This document shows, one piece after another, positions 44,672 to 53,577 of a stretch of 64,000 bases of DNA. The stretch is taken from the NCBI GenBank assembly GCA_035548495.1, contig DASZSV010000017.1:1-64000 (forward strand), read 5' to 3'. The position numbers were made by a program, and so were the translations under genes. The DNA is from CAILZL01 sp035548495 (GTDB lineage: Bacteria; Pseudomonadota; Gammaproteobacteria; Steroidobacterales; Steroidobacteraceae). Every line of letters begins with the position of its first letter. The stretch's first letter is position 1. The notes beneath the pieces are model-generated. The model ran no database searches. It had not been told where the DNA came from and was given only the letters and a program-made list of their open reading frames with translations.

Positions 44672-45469
44672 ATGAGCGCAGTTGAATTGATTGATATTGG
44701 ACTTAACCTGACGCACGACAGCTTTGATACCGACCGCGATGCGGTGTTGATGCGTGCGGCAACCGCAGGTATCAGACACATGTTGATCACCGGCAGCGAT
44801 GCAGCTCACAGCCGCAAAGCGCTGGCACTGGTGAAACAGCATCCGGAGGTATTACGTTCAACTGCGGGCGTGCATCCGCATCATGCCAGGGATGTCACTG
44901 CCGAAGATCAATCGACCTTGCTGACGTTGATGAAACAACCCGAAGTACTGGCCATTGGCGAATGCGGTCTGGATTACTTCCGCAATTTCTCGCCGCATGA
45001 AGATCAGGAACGGGTGTTCCGCTGGCAACTGGACTGCGCAGTGGACATTGGCAAACCTGTCTTTCTGCACGAGCGCGATGCTCATGAGCAATTTGTCAGC
45101 ATCCTGCGCGAATACCGGCCGAAGTTGAGCGGTGCAGTGGCGCATTGCTTTACCGGCAATACCGGGCAGGTCAAAACATATATTGAAATGGATTTGTACG
45201 TGGGCATCACCGGCTGGATTTGCGATGAACGCCGCGGTCAGGCATTGCGCGAAGCGGTGAAACACATTCCGCTGGAACGGTTATTGATTGAAACTGATGC
45301 GCCCTATCTCATTCCGCGCACGATAAAACCACGGCCCGCATCGCATCGCAACGAACCCATGTACCTCACCGAAGTTCTGAGGCGGCTTGCCGTGTGTCGC
45401 GGGGAATCAGAAGCGGCGGTGGCCAAGGCGACCACGGAAAATGCGCAACGACTGTTTGCATGGCGATAG
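44672..45469 (+). CDS. TatD-family metal-dependent hydrolase
   Basis: TatD proteins are TIM-barrel 3'-5' exonucleases linked to DNA repair and quality control. The 265-residue product has the ligand motifs in order: DIGLNLTHDSF, GVHPHHA, GECGLDYFRN, HERDAHEQF, HCFTGN and ETDAPYLIPR. The open frame runs 71 codons further upstream through the divergent TPR gene; the ATG at 44672 matches the family start. It converges on the NERD gene with 19 bases between. I leave the symbol blank because paralogues TatD, YcfH and YjjV are similar. Confidence 0.93.
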   Translation: MSAVELIDIGLNLTHDSFDTDRDAVLMRAATAGIRHMLITGSDAAHSRKALALVKQHPEVLRSTAGVHPHHARDVTAEDQSTLLTLMKQPEVLAIGECGLDYFRNFSPHEDQERVFRWQLDCAVDIGKPVFLHERDAHEQFVSILREYRPKLSGAVAHCFTGNTGQVKTYIEMDLYVGITGWICDERRGQALREAVKHIPLERLLIETDAPYLIPRTIKPRPASHRNEPMYLTEVLRRLAVCRGESEAAVAKATTENAQRLFAWR

Positions 45470-45488
45470 GGACAAGCAAATCATCGGA

Positions 45489-46073
45489 TCAGAACCGCGT
45501 ATTCTCCTGTGCATGCGCCTTGATGTTGTTCCACACATCATTGAAGGCGCCAAACACATTGCCGCGTGAACGATCAATAATGGGATAGTAATTGCCCAGT
45601 TCATCAATGCGCACCACATACTTGGGCTTGCCCTTGGGAAACACACCGCGTGTGGTAAAAATCAGGCAGCCATCAACAGGCACGGTGCCTGCCAGCAGTT
45701 TCACCGCGGCCATGCGGTCATACAACAGTCCCTGCGGATTGGAAAACTGGAAACGCCGCTTGCGCCCAATGGAAGTCCATTGCTGCATCTGATCGCCGCC
45801 AAACAGTGAACCGGGCACATCAAACAGGTCCACCACCATCAGGCCACGTTCGGTGAGCAACAGATAGTTGAGATGAATCTGCCCGCCGTTGCCGTTCGGG
45901 ATCAGCACATTGCGCAGCACTTCATACGCAATGGACTCAATGCGTTGTTCATTGGACAAACGCACACGGCGGCGCAGATAAGCGCGAACCGCCCAGTAAA
46001 TGATGACAGCGAACAACGCAATGCCGCCAGCCACCGCATACATCCACAACGGGATGTTCTCGACATTGATCAT
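45489..46073 (-). CDS. NERD-like nuclease-related domain membrane protein
   Basis: The 194-residue product has one N-terminal membrane helix (about 9-31). A cytosolic domain follows, with the NERD-type pattern NEQRIESIAYEVLRNVL, then HLNYLLLTERGLMVVDLFDVPG, and a later QGLLYDRMAAVK helix. NERD domains resemble restriction endonuclease folds. Here the usual catalytic Lys after the beta strand (vie.K) is replaced by DLFDVPG, so activity is doubtful. Its ATG overlaps the thrC stop by 4 bases, so it is translated from the thr operon mRNA. Confidence 0.75.
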   Translation of the reverse strand: MINVENIPLWMYAVAGGIALFAVIIYWAVRAYLRRRVRLSNEQRIESIAYEVLRNVLIPNGNGGQIHLNYLLLTERGLMVVDLFDVPGSLFGGDQMQQWTSIGRKRRFQFSNPQGLLYDRMAAVKLLAGTVPVDGCLIFTTRGVFPKGKPKYVVRIDELGNYYPIIDRSRGNVFGAFNDVWNNIKAHAQENTRF

Positions 46074-47377
46074 GCCGCACCTTGCAACTGCTTCTTCAGT
46101 GCAGCCAGCGTCGGTTCGATATCCACCTGATGTTGCGGCAATGACAACAGCTTTGCCAGCGCCGGCGGCACGGGAACCGCTGCATTGATCAACGGCTCGA
46201 CAATGTCATTGAACTTCGCCGGATGAGCAGTTGACACCAGCACCCAGTGTGACTGCTGTTTCGCAGCCGGCAAATGCCAGTACACTTCCGCCGCCGTTGC
46301 TGTATGCGGACACCAGATCTGCTTCAGTGACTGTGCGTCGTTCCTGATGCGCGCACGAATGGCGTTGTCATCCACACTCACAGCGCTCACCTGCTGCTTG
46401 ATTTGCGCAAAGTCATACAGTGCGCGCAGGCGCTCCATGTTGCTGGGATTGCCCACATCCATCGCTGATGCCAGCGTTGCCACGCTTTGTCGTGGCTGCC
46501 ATTCACCCGAATCAAGAAAATCCGGAATGGTGCGATTGGCATTGGTGGCAAGAATCACTTCACCAATGGGTAAACCCATTGCACGTGCCCAGATACACGC
46601 CATCGAGTTACCGAGGTTGCCGCTGGGAATGATGTAGTTCGCCGGCTTGCCGGTGCGCCGCCACAGTTCCAGTGAACTCTTCGCGTAATACACCATCTGC
46701 GGCAACAGACGACCAACGTTGATACTGTTGGCAGATGACAGTTCGTGCGTCTTGTTCAGTTCAGCATCAAGGAATGCTTCCTTCACCATCCGCTGGCATT
46801 CATCGAATGAACCGCTGACACGGAAGGTATGAATGTTGTCGCCCCAGCACGCCAGTTGCTGTGCCTGACGTTGTGACACCAGTCCTTTTGGATACAGCAC
46901 TCCGACTTCAACCCAGGGACGATGATAAAACGCCGCCGCCACTGCACCGCCGGTATCACCCGACGTTGCCACCAGAATGCTCAGTTTCCTCGATGATTTG
47001 CTGCCGTTGCGAATACGCTCCAGTGATGCTGCAAGAAAACGTGCGCCAAAATCCTTGAATGCAGAAGTAGGACCATGAAACAGCTCCAGCACGCTTGCAG
47101 GGCCGGGCGTTCCATTCAGTTCAACCAGTGGCGCAGGAAAATTGAATGCATCGCGACAGATGTCCTGCAACGACGCTTCAATGGCATCACCGGCGGCAAA
47201 AGGCCGGATGAGCCTGACCGCAATGTCAGCCAGTTCATTCAAGCCATCAAAATCTTCTGGCGTGAACGACGGCAACGAATCGGGAACATACAAACCGCCA
47301 TCAGGTGCAATGCCCTGTGCAATGGCGGCACTCAATCCAACACGATGTTCAGAATTACGGGTACTGTGAAATAACAT
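46070..47377 (-). CDS. thrC: Threonine synthase
   Basis: ThrC converts O-phosphohomoserine to threonine using PLP. From the ATG at 47377 it has 435 residues. Features are RVGLSAAIAQGIAPDGGLYVP near the N terminus, the PLP-lysine motif GPTSAFKDFGARFL, and VATSGDTGGAVAAAF. IPSGNLGNSMACIWARAMG, the phosphate-binding loop, follows. A ten-codon extension upstream is less likely. It is the third gene of thrABC, with 76 bases after thrB. Confidence 0.95.
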   Translation of the reverse strand: MLFHSTRNSEHRVGLSAAIAQGIAPDGGLYVPDSLPSFTPEDFDGLNELADIAVRLIRPFAAGDAIEASLQDICRDAFNFPAPLVELNGTPGPASVLELFHGPTSAFKDFGARFLAASLERIRNGSKSSRKLSILVATSGDTGGAVAAAFYHRPWVEVGVLYPKGLVSQRQAQQLACWGDNIHTFRVSGSFDECQRMVKEAFLDAELNKTHELSSANSINVGRLLPQMVYYAKSSLELWRRTGKPANYIIPSGNLGNSMACIWARAMGLPIGEVILATNANRTIPDFLDSGEWQPRQSVATLASAMDVGNPSNMERLRALYDFAQIKQQVSAVSVDDNAIRARIRNDAQSLKQIWCPHTATAAEVYWHLPAAKQQSHWVLVSTAHPAKFNDIVEPLINAAVPVPPALAKLLSLPQHQVDIEPTLAALKKQLQGAA

Positions 47378-47453
47378 GTTCAGAATCAATAAACACAACT
47401 TAAGCAAATCATGCAGAAAGGTCAGACGCCGCTGCGCTCAACACCATTGAGGC

Positions 47454-48425
47454 TCAATCCAGTTGGCTGCAAAGCGTGCAATCTATCAGTCGTGCGCCGT
47501 TCGGTTCCAGCGTCGATATCCACGCATCACTGCCCAACCCCGCAGCCTTGAATGCGGCAACCATGCCATCACGCGCCTGCTCTGCTTTGCCTGCCGGCAA
47601 CCATGCAAATACGGTAGGACCCGCACCGGAAATGGAACAACCCAACGCTCCCGCATCTTTTGCGGCCTGCTTGACGGCATCAAAGCCGGGAATCAATACG
47701 CGGCGTTGCGGTTCAATGACCACATCTTCAAGTGATTCACCAATCAAGCGCAGGTCGTTGGTGAAACAACCGGTCAGGAATCCGGCGAGATTCGCTGTCT
47801 GCCAGATGACATCCGACAAATTCACAGTGGATTTGAGAATCTTACGTGCTTCACGCGTGGACAACGTCATGTGTGGATGCACCAGCACGCAACGTACATT
47901 GTCAGGTACCGGAATTTGTTTGACGTTGGGATTGTCAATGCCAACGGTCAACACCAGACCACCAAACAAGGAAGGCGCAATGTTGTCGACATGCACGGAA
48001 CCACTGGCGACTTCTTCACCTTTCATCGCATGCTTCAGCAATGCCAGCTTGTCCATGGGTTGCGGCAACAAGGCATTGGCGGCGACAACAGCCGCAACCG
48101 CAGATGCAGCAGAACCACCCAGGCCGGAACCGAGCGGAATGCCTTTTTCGATGGTGAGCTCAATACCGTGCTTGAGTTGATGTTCACGCACAATGCTGAG
48201 CACCGCCATGCCCGCGGTATTTTTCTCGGCATCCAGCGGCAGATCGCGCACCAGCCCGTTGATGGCCGCAATGCGCACACCGGGTTCATCAATACGGCGC
48301 GCGATGACACGATCACCGATCGCCTGCACACTCAAGCCGAGCACATCGAAACCCACGGCAACATTACCGACGCTCGCAGGTGCGAATGCAGTTGCAGACA
48401 TACGATTTGAATTCTGGTTGGTCAT
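47454..48425 (-). CDS. thrB: Homoserine kinase
   Basis: ThrB phosphorylates homoserine. It is a GHMP-superfamily kinase of 323 residues with ATP loop PLGSGLGGSAASAVAA, N-terminal APASVGNVAVGFDVLG, and C-terminal GALGCSISGAGPTVFAW. The ATG at 48425 begins right after the thrA stop codon; Met9 (48401) is an alternative start that matches family N termini well. The tight spacing suggests coupled translation with thrA. Confidence 0.95.
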   Translation of the reverse strand: MTNQNSNRMSATAFAPASVGNVAVGFDVLGLSVQAIGDRVIARRIDEPGVRIAAINGLVRDLPLDAEKNTAGMAVLSIVREHQLKHGIELTIEKGIPLGSGLGGSAASAVAAVVAANALLPQPMDKLALLKHAMKGEEVASGSVHVDNIAPSLFGGLVLTVGIDNPNVKQIPVPDNVRCVLVHPHMTLSTREARKILKSTVNLSDVIWQTANLAGFLTGCFTNDLRLIGESLEDVVIEPQRRVLIPGFDAVKQAAKDAGALGCSISGAGPTVFAWLPAGKAEQARDGMVAAFKAAGLGSDAWISTLEPNGARLIDCTLCSQLD

Positions 48426-50951
48426 TTAGATTTTCGCACCGAGATACGCACACACTCTCAACAGGTCGGCAAACACACCGGCGGCCGTTACTTCAGGACC
48501 GGCACCGGGGCCCTGCACCACCAGTGGATTCTGATTGTACCGGCTGGTGCTGAAACGCACGACGTTATCCGTAAGATTAATGTTGGCAAAGGTGTGTGAC
48601 TTCGGCAGTTCAATCACTCCCACCGTGGCCTTGCGCGTCGCTGCATCCAGCGAACCCACGTAACGCAATACATGATTGCGTGCGCTTGCGGCCTCCACAC
48701 GCTTGCTCATCTGCGCGTCGAATTCCGGCAAGCGCTTGAGATATTCATCCACGCTGCACTTGTGCAATGCTTCAGGCACCAGTGATTCCAGCGCCACATC
48801 CGACAGCTCGAGATTCATGCCCATTTCGCGACCCAGAATCACCACCTTGCGCGCGAAATCAAGACCCGATAAATCATCGCGCGGATCAGGTTCGGTATAA
48901 CCTTTCGATTTGGCTTCACGCACCACATCAGAGAATGGACGCGAACCATCATAGACATTGAACAGATAGGCCAGCGTGCCGGAGAGAATGCCTTCGATGC
49001 ACTTGATCTCATCGCCGGTTTCACGCAAGTCACGTAATGTTTGAATCACCGGCAATCCTGCACCGACGGTGGCTTCATAAAGGTAGTGCGTACCACCATT
49101 GCGGCGTGCGGCTTGCAATTGCTGGTAGTAGTTATAGGTACCGCTATTGGCTTTCTTGTTGGGTGTCACCACGTGAATGCCTGCAGCCAGCCAATCGGCA
49201 TAGTGACTTGCCACTTCAGCGCTTGCGGAGCAATCAACAATCACTGCATGCGGCAAATGACTGGCATGAATGTGTTCAGCAAATTTTTTCAGATCGACCG
49301 CTTCATCATTGGTGGAATCGGCAAGCACATCGCGCCATTTTGACAACGGCAGTTCGCCGGCCACCAGTTGCATGCGTTGCGATTTCATTACACCACGCAC
49401 CCGCAAATCGATATGGAAATCGCGCGCGAGGCGTTTGACTTGCGATGCCAGTTGATCGAGAAAGGCGCCACCCACCAGTCCGGGACCGATGACACCAATC
49501 GACACTGTATTCGGCGACAGATAAAAACTGGAATGCACTGAACGCAGCGCACGCGCGGATTGCTTGCCGTCAATCACCACAGAGATGTTGCGCTCCGATG
49601 CACCCTGCGCAATTGCCCGCACACTGACACCGGCATTGCCCAGGGCGTTGAACACCTTGCCAGCCACACCATGCGCACCTGCCATGCCATCGCCCACCAC
49701 TGCAAGGATGCTGCAGTCACGCTGTACTTCCACACGTTGAATCTGGCCCTGGCGCAATTCACTGTCGAAGGCATCACGCACCACGTGTTCAACCTTGGCG
49801 GCTTCCGCTTCGGGGATGGCGAAACAGATGGAATGTTCCGAACTGCCTTGTGAAATCAGTATTACCGAGATGCCGTGTTCACGCAGCGCACCGAACAAAC
49901 GGTGTGCGGTACCCGGCACACCAATCATGCCGGCGCCTTCCACATTGACGAGTGCAATCTTGTCGAAACTGGTGATGCCTTTCACCAGCAAGGGCGAATC
50001 AGGTTTGGCGCAAATCAGTGTGCCTGCTTTTTGTGGTGCAAATGTGTTGCGGATCCAGATGGGAATCTGCTGTACCACGGCGGGTGCCATGGTTTGCGGA
50101 TGAATCACTTTGGCGCCGAAGTACGCCAGCTCCATCGCTTCGTTGTATGACAGCGAATCAATCACGGTCGCATCGGGCACCAGACGCGGATCGGCACTCA
50201 GTACACCATCGACATCGGTCCAGATGATGATTCCGGAAGCATTGAGCAACGCACCAAAGATCGAACCGGAAAAATCACTGCCATTGCGTCCAAGCGTGGT
50301 TTGCAGACCTTTGACGTCGCGCGCAATGAAACCGGTGACAATCAGGGTAGCCGCACCCTGATGTTGAATCAGTCTGGCGGTGTTGGCGCGCGATTCTTCC
50401 CAGCGAACAGAAGGGCCCAGCGGATTCCAGTCAACCACAACAATATCGCGCGCATCAATCCATTCCACCACACCGGGCCGCTTGCCACGGCTGCGCAGGT
50501 AGCGCACGAACAATCGCGTTGACCATATTTCACCGAATCCCGCCACCAGATCGCGCACCGACTGTGATGCCGAGCGCATCAACGACACGGTGTGCAGGAT
50601 GCTGGCGATGTCCCTGCAATCGTTATCCAGAAACTGAATGTAATCGGCGCGATCTGCATCGTTCAACAACGTCTGCGCGATGGTGATGTGACGCTGGCGC
50701 ACCGCTTCAAGCTGTGCAGCAGCCGCCTTTTCCTGGCGTTCCGCAGCAGCCACCAGATTCAGCATGGCATCGGTAACACCGCGACATGCGGAAAGCACCA
50801 CGGCCATTCTCGGATGCGCATCCTGTTCCAGTATGTTGGCCACTCGTTCCATGCATTGCGCGTCGGCCACGCTGGACCCGCCAAATTTGTGAACCTGCCA
50901 CTGGTTATCAGTTACGGAATTGCTGGTTGCCGGTTGTTTCGCGACTGCCAC
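48426..50951 (-). CDS. thrA: Bifunctional aspartokinase/homoserine dehydrogenase
   Basis: The fused enzyme catalyses the first and third steps from aspartate to threonine and methionine. The 841 residues comprise an aspartokinase domain (about 18-305, KFGGSSVADA), two ACT domains for threonine feedback (about 315-470), and homoserine dehydrogenase (about 475-835: GVIGPGLVGGAFLDQL, TPNKKAN, EATVGAGLPVI, KSKGYTEPDPRDDLSGLDFARK). The start is a GTG at 50951. No Thr/Ile-rich leader peptide with attenuator was found upstream, in contrast to the enteric thr operon. Confidence 0.96.
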   Translation of the reverse strand: MAVAKQPATSNSVTDNQWQVHKFGGSSVADAQCMERVANILEQDAHPRMAVVLSACRGVTDAMLNLVAAAERQEKAAAAQLEAVRQRHITIAQTLLNDADRADYIQFLDNDCRDIASILHTVSLMRSASQSVRDLVAGFGEIWSTRLFVRYLRSRGKRPGVVEWIDARDIVVVDWNPLGPSVRWEESRANTARLIQHQGAATLIVTGFIARDVKGLQTTLGRNGSDFSGSIFGALLNASGIIIWTDVDGVLSADPRLVPDATVIDSLSYNEAMELAYFGAKVIHPQTMAPAVVQQIPIWIRNTFAPQKAGTLICAKPDSPLLVKGITSFDKIALVNVEGAGMIGVPGTAHRLFGALREHGISVILISQGSSEHSICFAIPEAEAAKVEHVVRDAFDSELRQGQIQRVEVQRDCSILAVVGDGMAGAHGVAGKVFNALGNAGVSVRAIAQGASERNISVVIDGKQSARALRSVHSSFYLSPNTVSIGVIGPGLVGGAFLDQLASQVKRLARDFHIDLRVRGVMKSQRMQLVAGELPLSKWRDVLADSTNDEAVDLKKFAEHIHASHLPHAVIVDCSASAEVASHYADWLAAGIHVVTPNKKANSGTYNYYQQLQAARRNGGTHYLYEATVGAGLPVIQTLRDLRETGDEIKCIEGILSGTLAYLFNVYDGSRPFSDVVREAKSKGYTEPDPRDDLSGLDFARKVVILGREMGMNLELSDVALESLVPEALHKCSVDEYLKRLPEFDAQMSKRVEAASARNHVLRYVGSLDAATRKATVGVIELPKSHTFANINLTDNVVRFSTSRYNQNPLVVQGPGAGPEVTAAGVFADLLRVCAYLGAKI

Positions 50952-51020
50952 GCCTGCACTCTCAAAGGTTTACGCCATAGGGCGCGACACTCTACTGGCA
51001 GCCGGGACGGCGGGCAAGTT

Positions 51021-52142
51021 TTAACCTGTCAATTTCCGGGCAACGTCTTCAAGACGCTGCCGTAGTGCGGTAATTCCGGTGGTGACTTGCGCCGGGAAAG
51101 CGTTGACGAAATTCTCCATCAACTGTAATGCGGGTTTGTTGCCACCCGCTTCCTGCAAGGCATGCACCGCCGGAAGCAGTTCTGATTCTGACTTGAAAGT
51201 AAATCCGGGTTGTGCCTGCAAAGTGGCCACAACCAGTTCTTCAAGCATGTGCGGATGATGGGCGACCACCAATGCCGCAAACAATGCACGGCTGGACGCG
51301 GTCAACATGTCTGCGTCGTCCCATGAAAGAATCGTCGAGTGGATGTGCCGGCAATCCAGTGCGATCGCCTCCTCATCCGCACTGGACAGCCAGTGCTCCA
51401 GCCCATTCATGGCACGCACCAGATCACCCAGTCTGACTGCACTGTACATATCGTCAAGCATGCGCTTGAGGCGACGATCATGGTCACGGCGAACGTGGAC
51501 AGCCATCCGTTCCGGACTGATGCGCGGTTCGTGTCCCAGCTCGATACGGCGGTAATACATCGTGCCACCGATCAAGCTGAACACCAGCAACACACTTAAT
51601 CCAATCTGCCAGCAAAGAATGAACACCCACCAGTTGGATTGCACTGCCCATATAACCATCGCCACAGTTGCAGCAATGACGAACAACACCAGCAAGTACC
51701 ACGCGCCCATTCCACGCACGGTTTGCAGAATGGCCAGCGGATTCAACGACAATGTCACGCGTCGCGTGGCGCCAAGCAGACCGATGAAGGCAGGTATAAT
51801 CACGAGCAATAGTCCGACAAGCACCCAGGCAATGACGTTGTCTGCCCGCCATGCCGCCTGACCTGCGGCCAGCATCACCAGCAACAACACAAATGGCCGC
51901 TGCTCGAATGGACTCAGCATTTCAATGGAAGCCACCGGGGCATACGACTCGCCGTCAGCAATATGCTCAAGCATGGCAAACGCATACTTGAACACCCACG
52001 ATGTGATGATGAACGCGGGCGCCAGCCACAGAAATCCGGAAATATCGAAGTGAATGGCGGCTGCCAGCAGCAATGCCAGTGTTGTGATGAGTACCAGACT
52101 GGTGAAATGAAACGGAACCAGCAGCGCGCGCAGTGGCGTCAC
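51021..52142 (-). CDS. Membrane protein paired with the AAA+/FHA ATPase
   Basis: I do not recognise the family. The 373-residue product has about six hydrophobic segments in its first 200 residues, roughly 10-32, 37-55, 83-100, 103-122, 145-165 and 170-192. A soluble basic/helical C-terminal half of about 170 residues follows (HVRRDHDRRLKRMLDDMYSAV onward), ending in TPR-like helices. The start is a GTG at 52142, directly after the stop of the upstream ATPase gene with no gap, so translation is almost certainly coupled. A scaffold or target that the FHA domain or ATPase acts on is a reasonable guess. Confidence 0.75.
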   Translation of the reverse strand: MTPLRALLVPFHFTSLVLITTLALLLAAAIHFDISGFLWLAPAFIITSWVFKYAFAMLEHIADGESYAPVASIEMLSPFEQRPFVLLLVMLAAGQAAWRADNVIAWVLVGLLLVIIPAFIGLLGATRRVTLSLNPLAILQTVRGMGAWYLLVLFVIAATVAMVIWAVQSNWWVFILCWQIGLSVLLVFSLIGGTMYYRRIELGHEPRISPERMAVHVRRDHDRRLKRMLDDMYSAVRLGDLVRAMNGLEHWLSSADEEAIALDCRHIHSTILSWDDADMLTASSRALFAALVVAHHPHMLEELVVATLQAQPGFTFKSESELLPAVHALQEAGGNKPALQLMENFVNAFPAQVTTGITALRQRLEDVARKLTG

Positions 52143-53453
52143 TTAACCGGCGTCGTCAAAGCGGCCAAACGCAAACAACGTGCGCTCATTGTCAGGAGAA
52201 GCGTTGACCGCCCCGGGCCGCGCAAAGCTGATGGTTTCGGATGCATCCGCCGCCGTGGGAACCAGTTGACCGGGATTGAGATAACTGATGCGCGCCGGAC
52301 CAATCTGTATAAGATCGCGATGCCGCAACAGACGCCGTGATATCCGCTGGGTGTTGACCAGCACACCATTGGTACTGCCCAGATCAATCAGCAAGTCCTG
52401 ATTGGGTTCACGCACCAGCACGGCATGATAGTGACTGACAAATGCGCTGTTGATTTGCACATCTGCAAATTCGCTGCGGCCGATGAGAATGCGCTGGCTT
52501 TTAAGATTGACCACGTTGTCAACGCCACCGTTGACGGACACCAGCAACATTGCGTCTTCGCTCTTGCCTGAGTCACCGGCCGACGATGTACCAAGACTGG
52601 TAAATGACGTGTCGAAACCAAGCTGTGTTGCGGCGAGCAGAATAGACTGGGTGGTCACGGTGACCTCGCCGCCTTGCGCAGCAACACACAATGCCTTGGC
52701 ACATAAACGATTGACCGCACCCGGCGCACCGCGCGACAAACGCTTGAGCAACGGCACGCAGGCGGCTGGCACCACCCGGTCTGCATCGGTTGCACCACTC
52801 ACGCGCAACCGATGTGCAACATAGGCGGCAAGCTGGTCCTCGCTCAATCCATTGATGTGCATGCGTGGCGTATCATTGCGTACCACTTCCTGCAATTTGG
52901 GTGAACCAATCACCCGGTGCAGCGTTGATTCACCCAGCAACAACAGTTTGACGGCGCGAGCACCATCACTTTCCAGCAAACCAATCCATCGCAGTTCTTC
53001 AAGCACTGCGGGTTTCATGCGTTGCGCGTTTTCGATGATGAGCAGACACATGCGCCCGCTGCCTACCTGATGCGTCAGATAGCGGTTGAGCAGCAGACGG
53101 CGGTCGGTACGGTCATCCTGACCCAGCAGTAAACCGAATTGCTGCAGGATTTCATTGAGAAACTCGCGCGGCTCCAGATCGGCCCGCTGCACATGCGCCA
53201 CCAGCACGCGATCATCCAGTCCAGCCAGAAAACTGCGGACCAGCATGCTCTTGCCCGAGCCGGGATCACCGGTCAGCACGCCTGCGGTACTGCGCGAACA
53301 CAGGACATGGCGCATGAAATCCAGCGCCCGGATGTGCTGTTCGCCGGGAAAAAAGAATGCATCCGTCGCAAGGTCGGCAAAGGGAGGTTCACGCAGTCCC
53401 CATGTGGCGAGAACACGTTGTTCTAGAACTTCGGCTTGCGATGGCTCGGTCAC
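52143..53453 (-). CDS. ExeA/GspA-like AAA+ ATPase with a C-terminal FHA domain
   Basis: The first about 275 residues resemble the ExeA-type AAA+ family, which works in envelope secretin assembly. They start WGLREPPFADLATDAFFFPG, with Walker A GDPGSGKS (62-69) and a Walker-B-like strand LLIIENAQ (about 137-144) in which Glu-Asn replaces the usual Asp-Glu. About 320-395 is an FHA domain (ILIGRSEFADVQINS, SHYHAVLV, LIDLGSTNGVLVN), which binds phosphothreonine. The protein has no membrane segment. The start is a GTG at 53453. A 21-bp palindrome 66 bases upstream may control it. Secretion or signalling role is inference. Confidence 0.87.
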   Translation of the reverse strand: MTEPSQAEVLEQRVLATWGLREPPFADLATDAFFFPGEQHIRALDFMRHVLCSRSTAGVLTGDPGSGKSMLVRSFLAGLDDRVLVAHVQRADLEPREFLNEILQQFGLLLGQDDRTDRRLLLNRYLTHQVGSGRMCLLIIENAQRMKPAVLEELRWIGLLESDGARAVKLLLLGESTLHRVIGSPKLQEVVRNDTPRMHINGLSEDQLAAYVAHRLRVSGATDADRVVPAACVPLLKRLSRGAPGAVNRLCAKALCVAAQGGEVTVTTQSILLAATQLGFDTSFTSLGTSSAGDSGKSEDAMLLVSVNGGVDNVVNLKSQRILIGRSEFADVQINSAFVSHYHAVLVREPNQDLLIDLGSTNGVLVNTQRISRRLLRHRDLIQIGPARISYLNPGQLVPTAADASETISFARPGAVNASPDNERTLFAFGRFDDAG

Positions 53454-53518
53454 TGGTACGGGTCCCCGAGTAATGCTGTTTTCAAATGGAAGTGGGCAGT
53501 GTACCTGCTACCTCCCGC

Positions 53519-53539
53519 GTTGCAACTACAAGTTGCAAC
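53519..53539. promoter_or_regulatory. Palindrome upstream of the AAA+/FHA operon
   Basis: The arms gttgcaact (53519-53527) and agttgcaac (53531-53539) are perfect reverse complements around aca. The site lies between the tilS stop and the ATPase start, where an operon promoter would be. It looks like a dimeric repressor or activator site; the binding protein is unknown. Confidence 0.45.
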
Positions 53540-53577
53540 CGCCACTGGATAGCGATGGCAGCAACTTCAATCGACGC

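Noticed and set aside
50952..51020. A thr leader peptide and attenuator before thrA
   Set aside because: The 69-base gap has no Thr/Ile codon run and no terminator-like stem.
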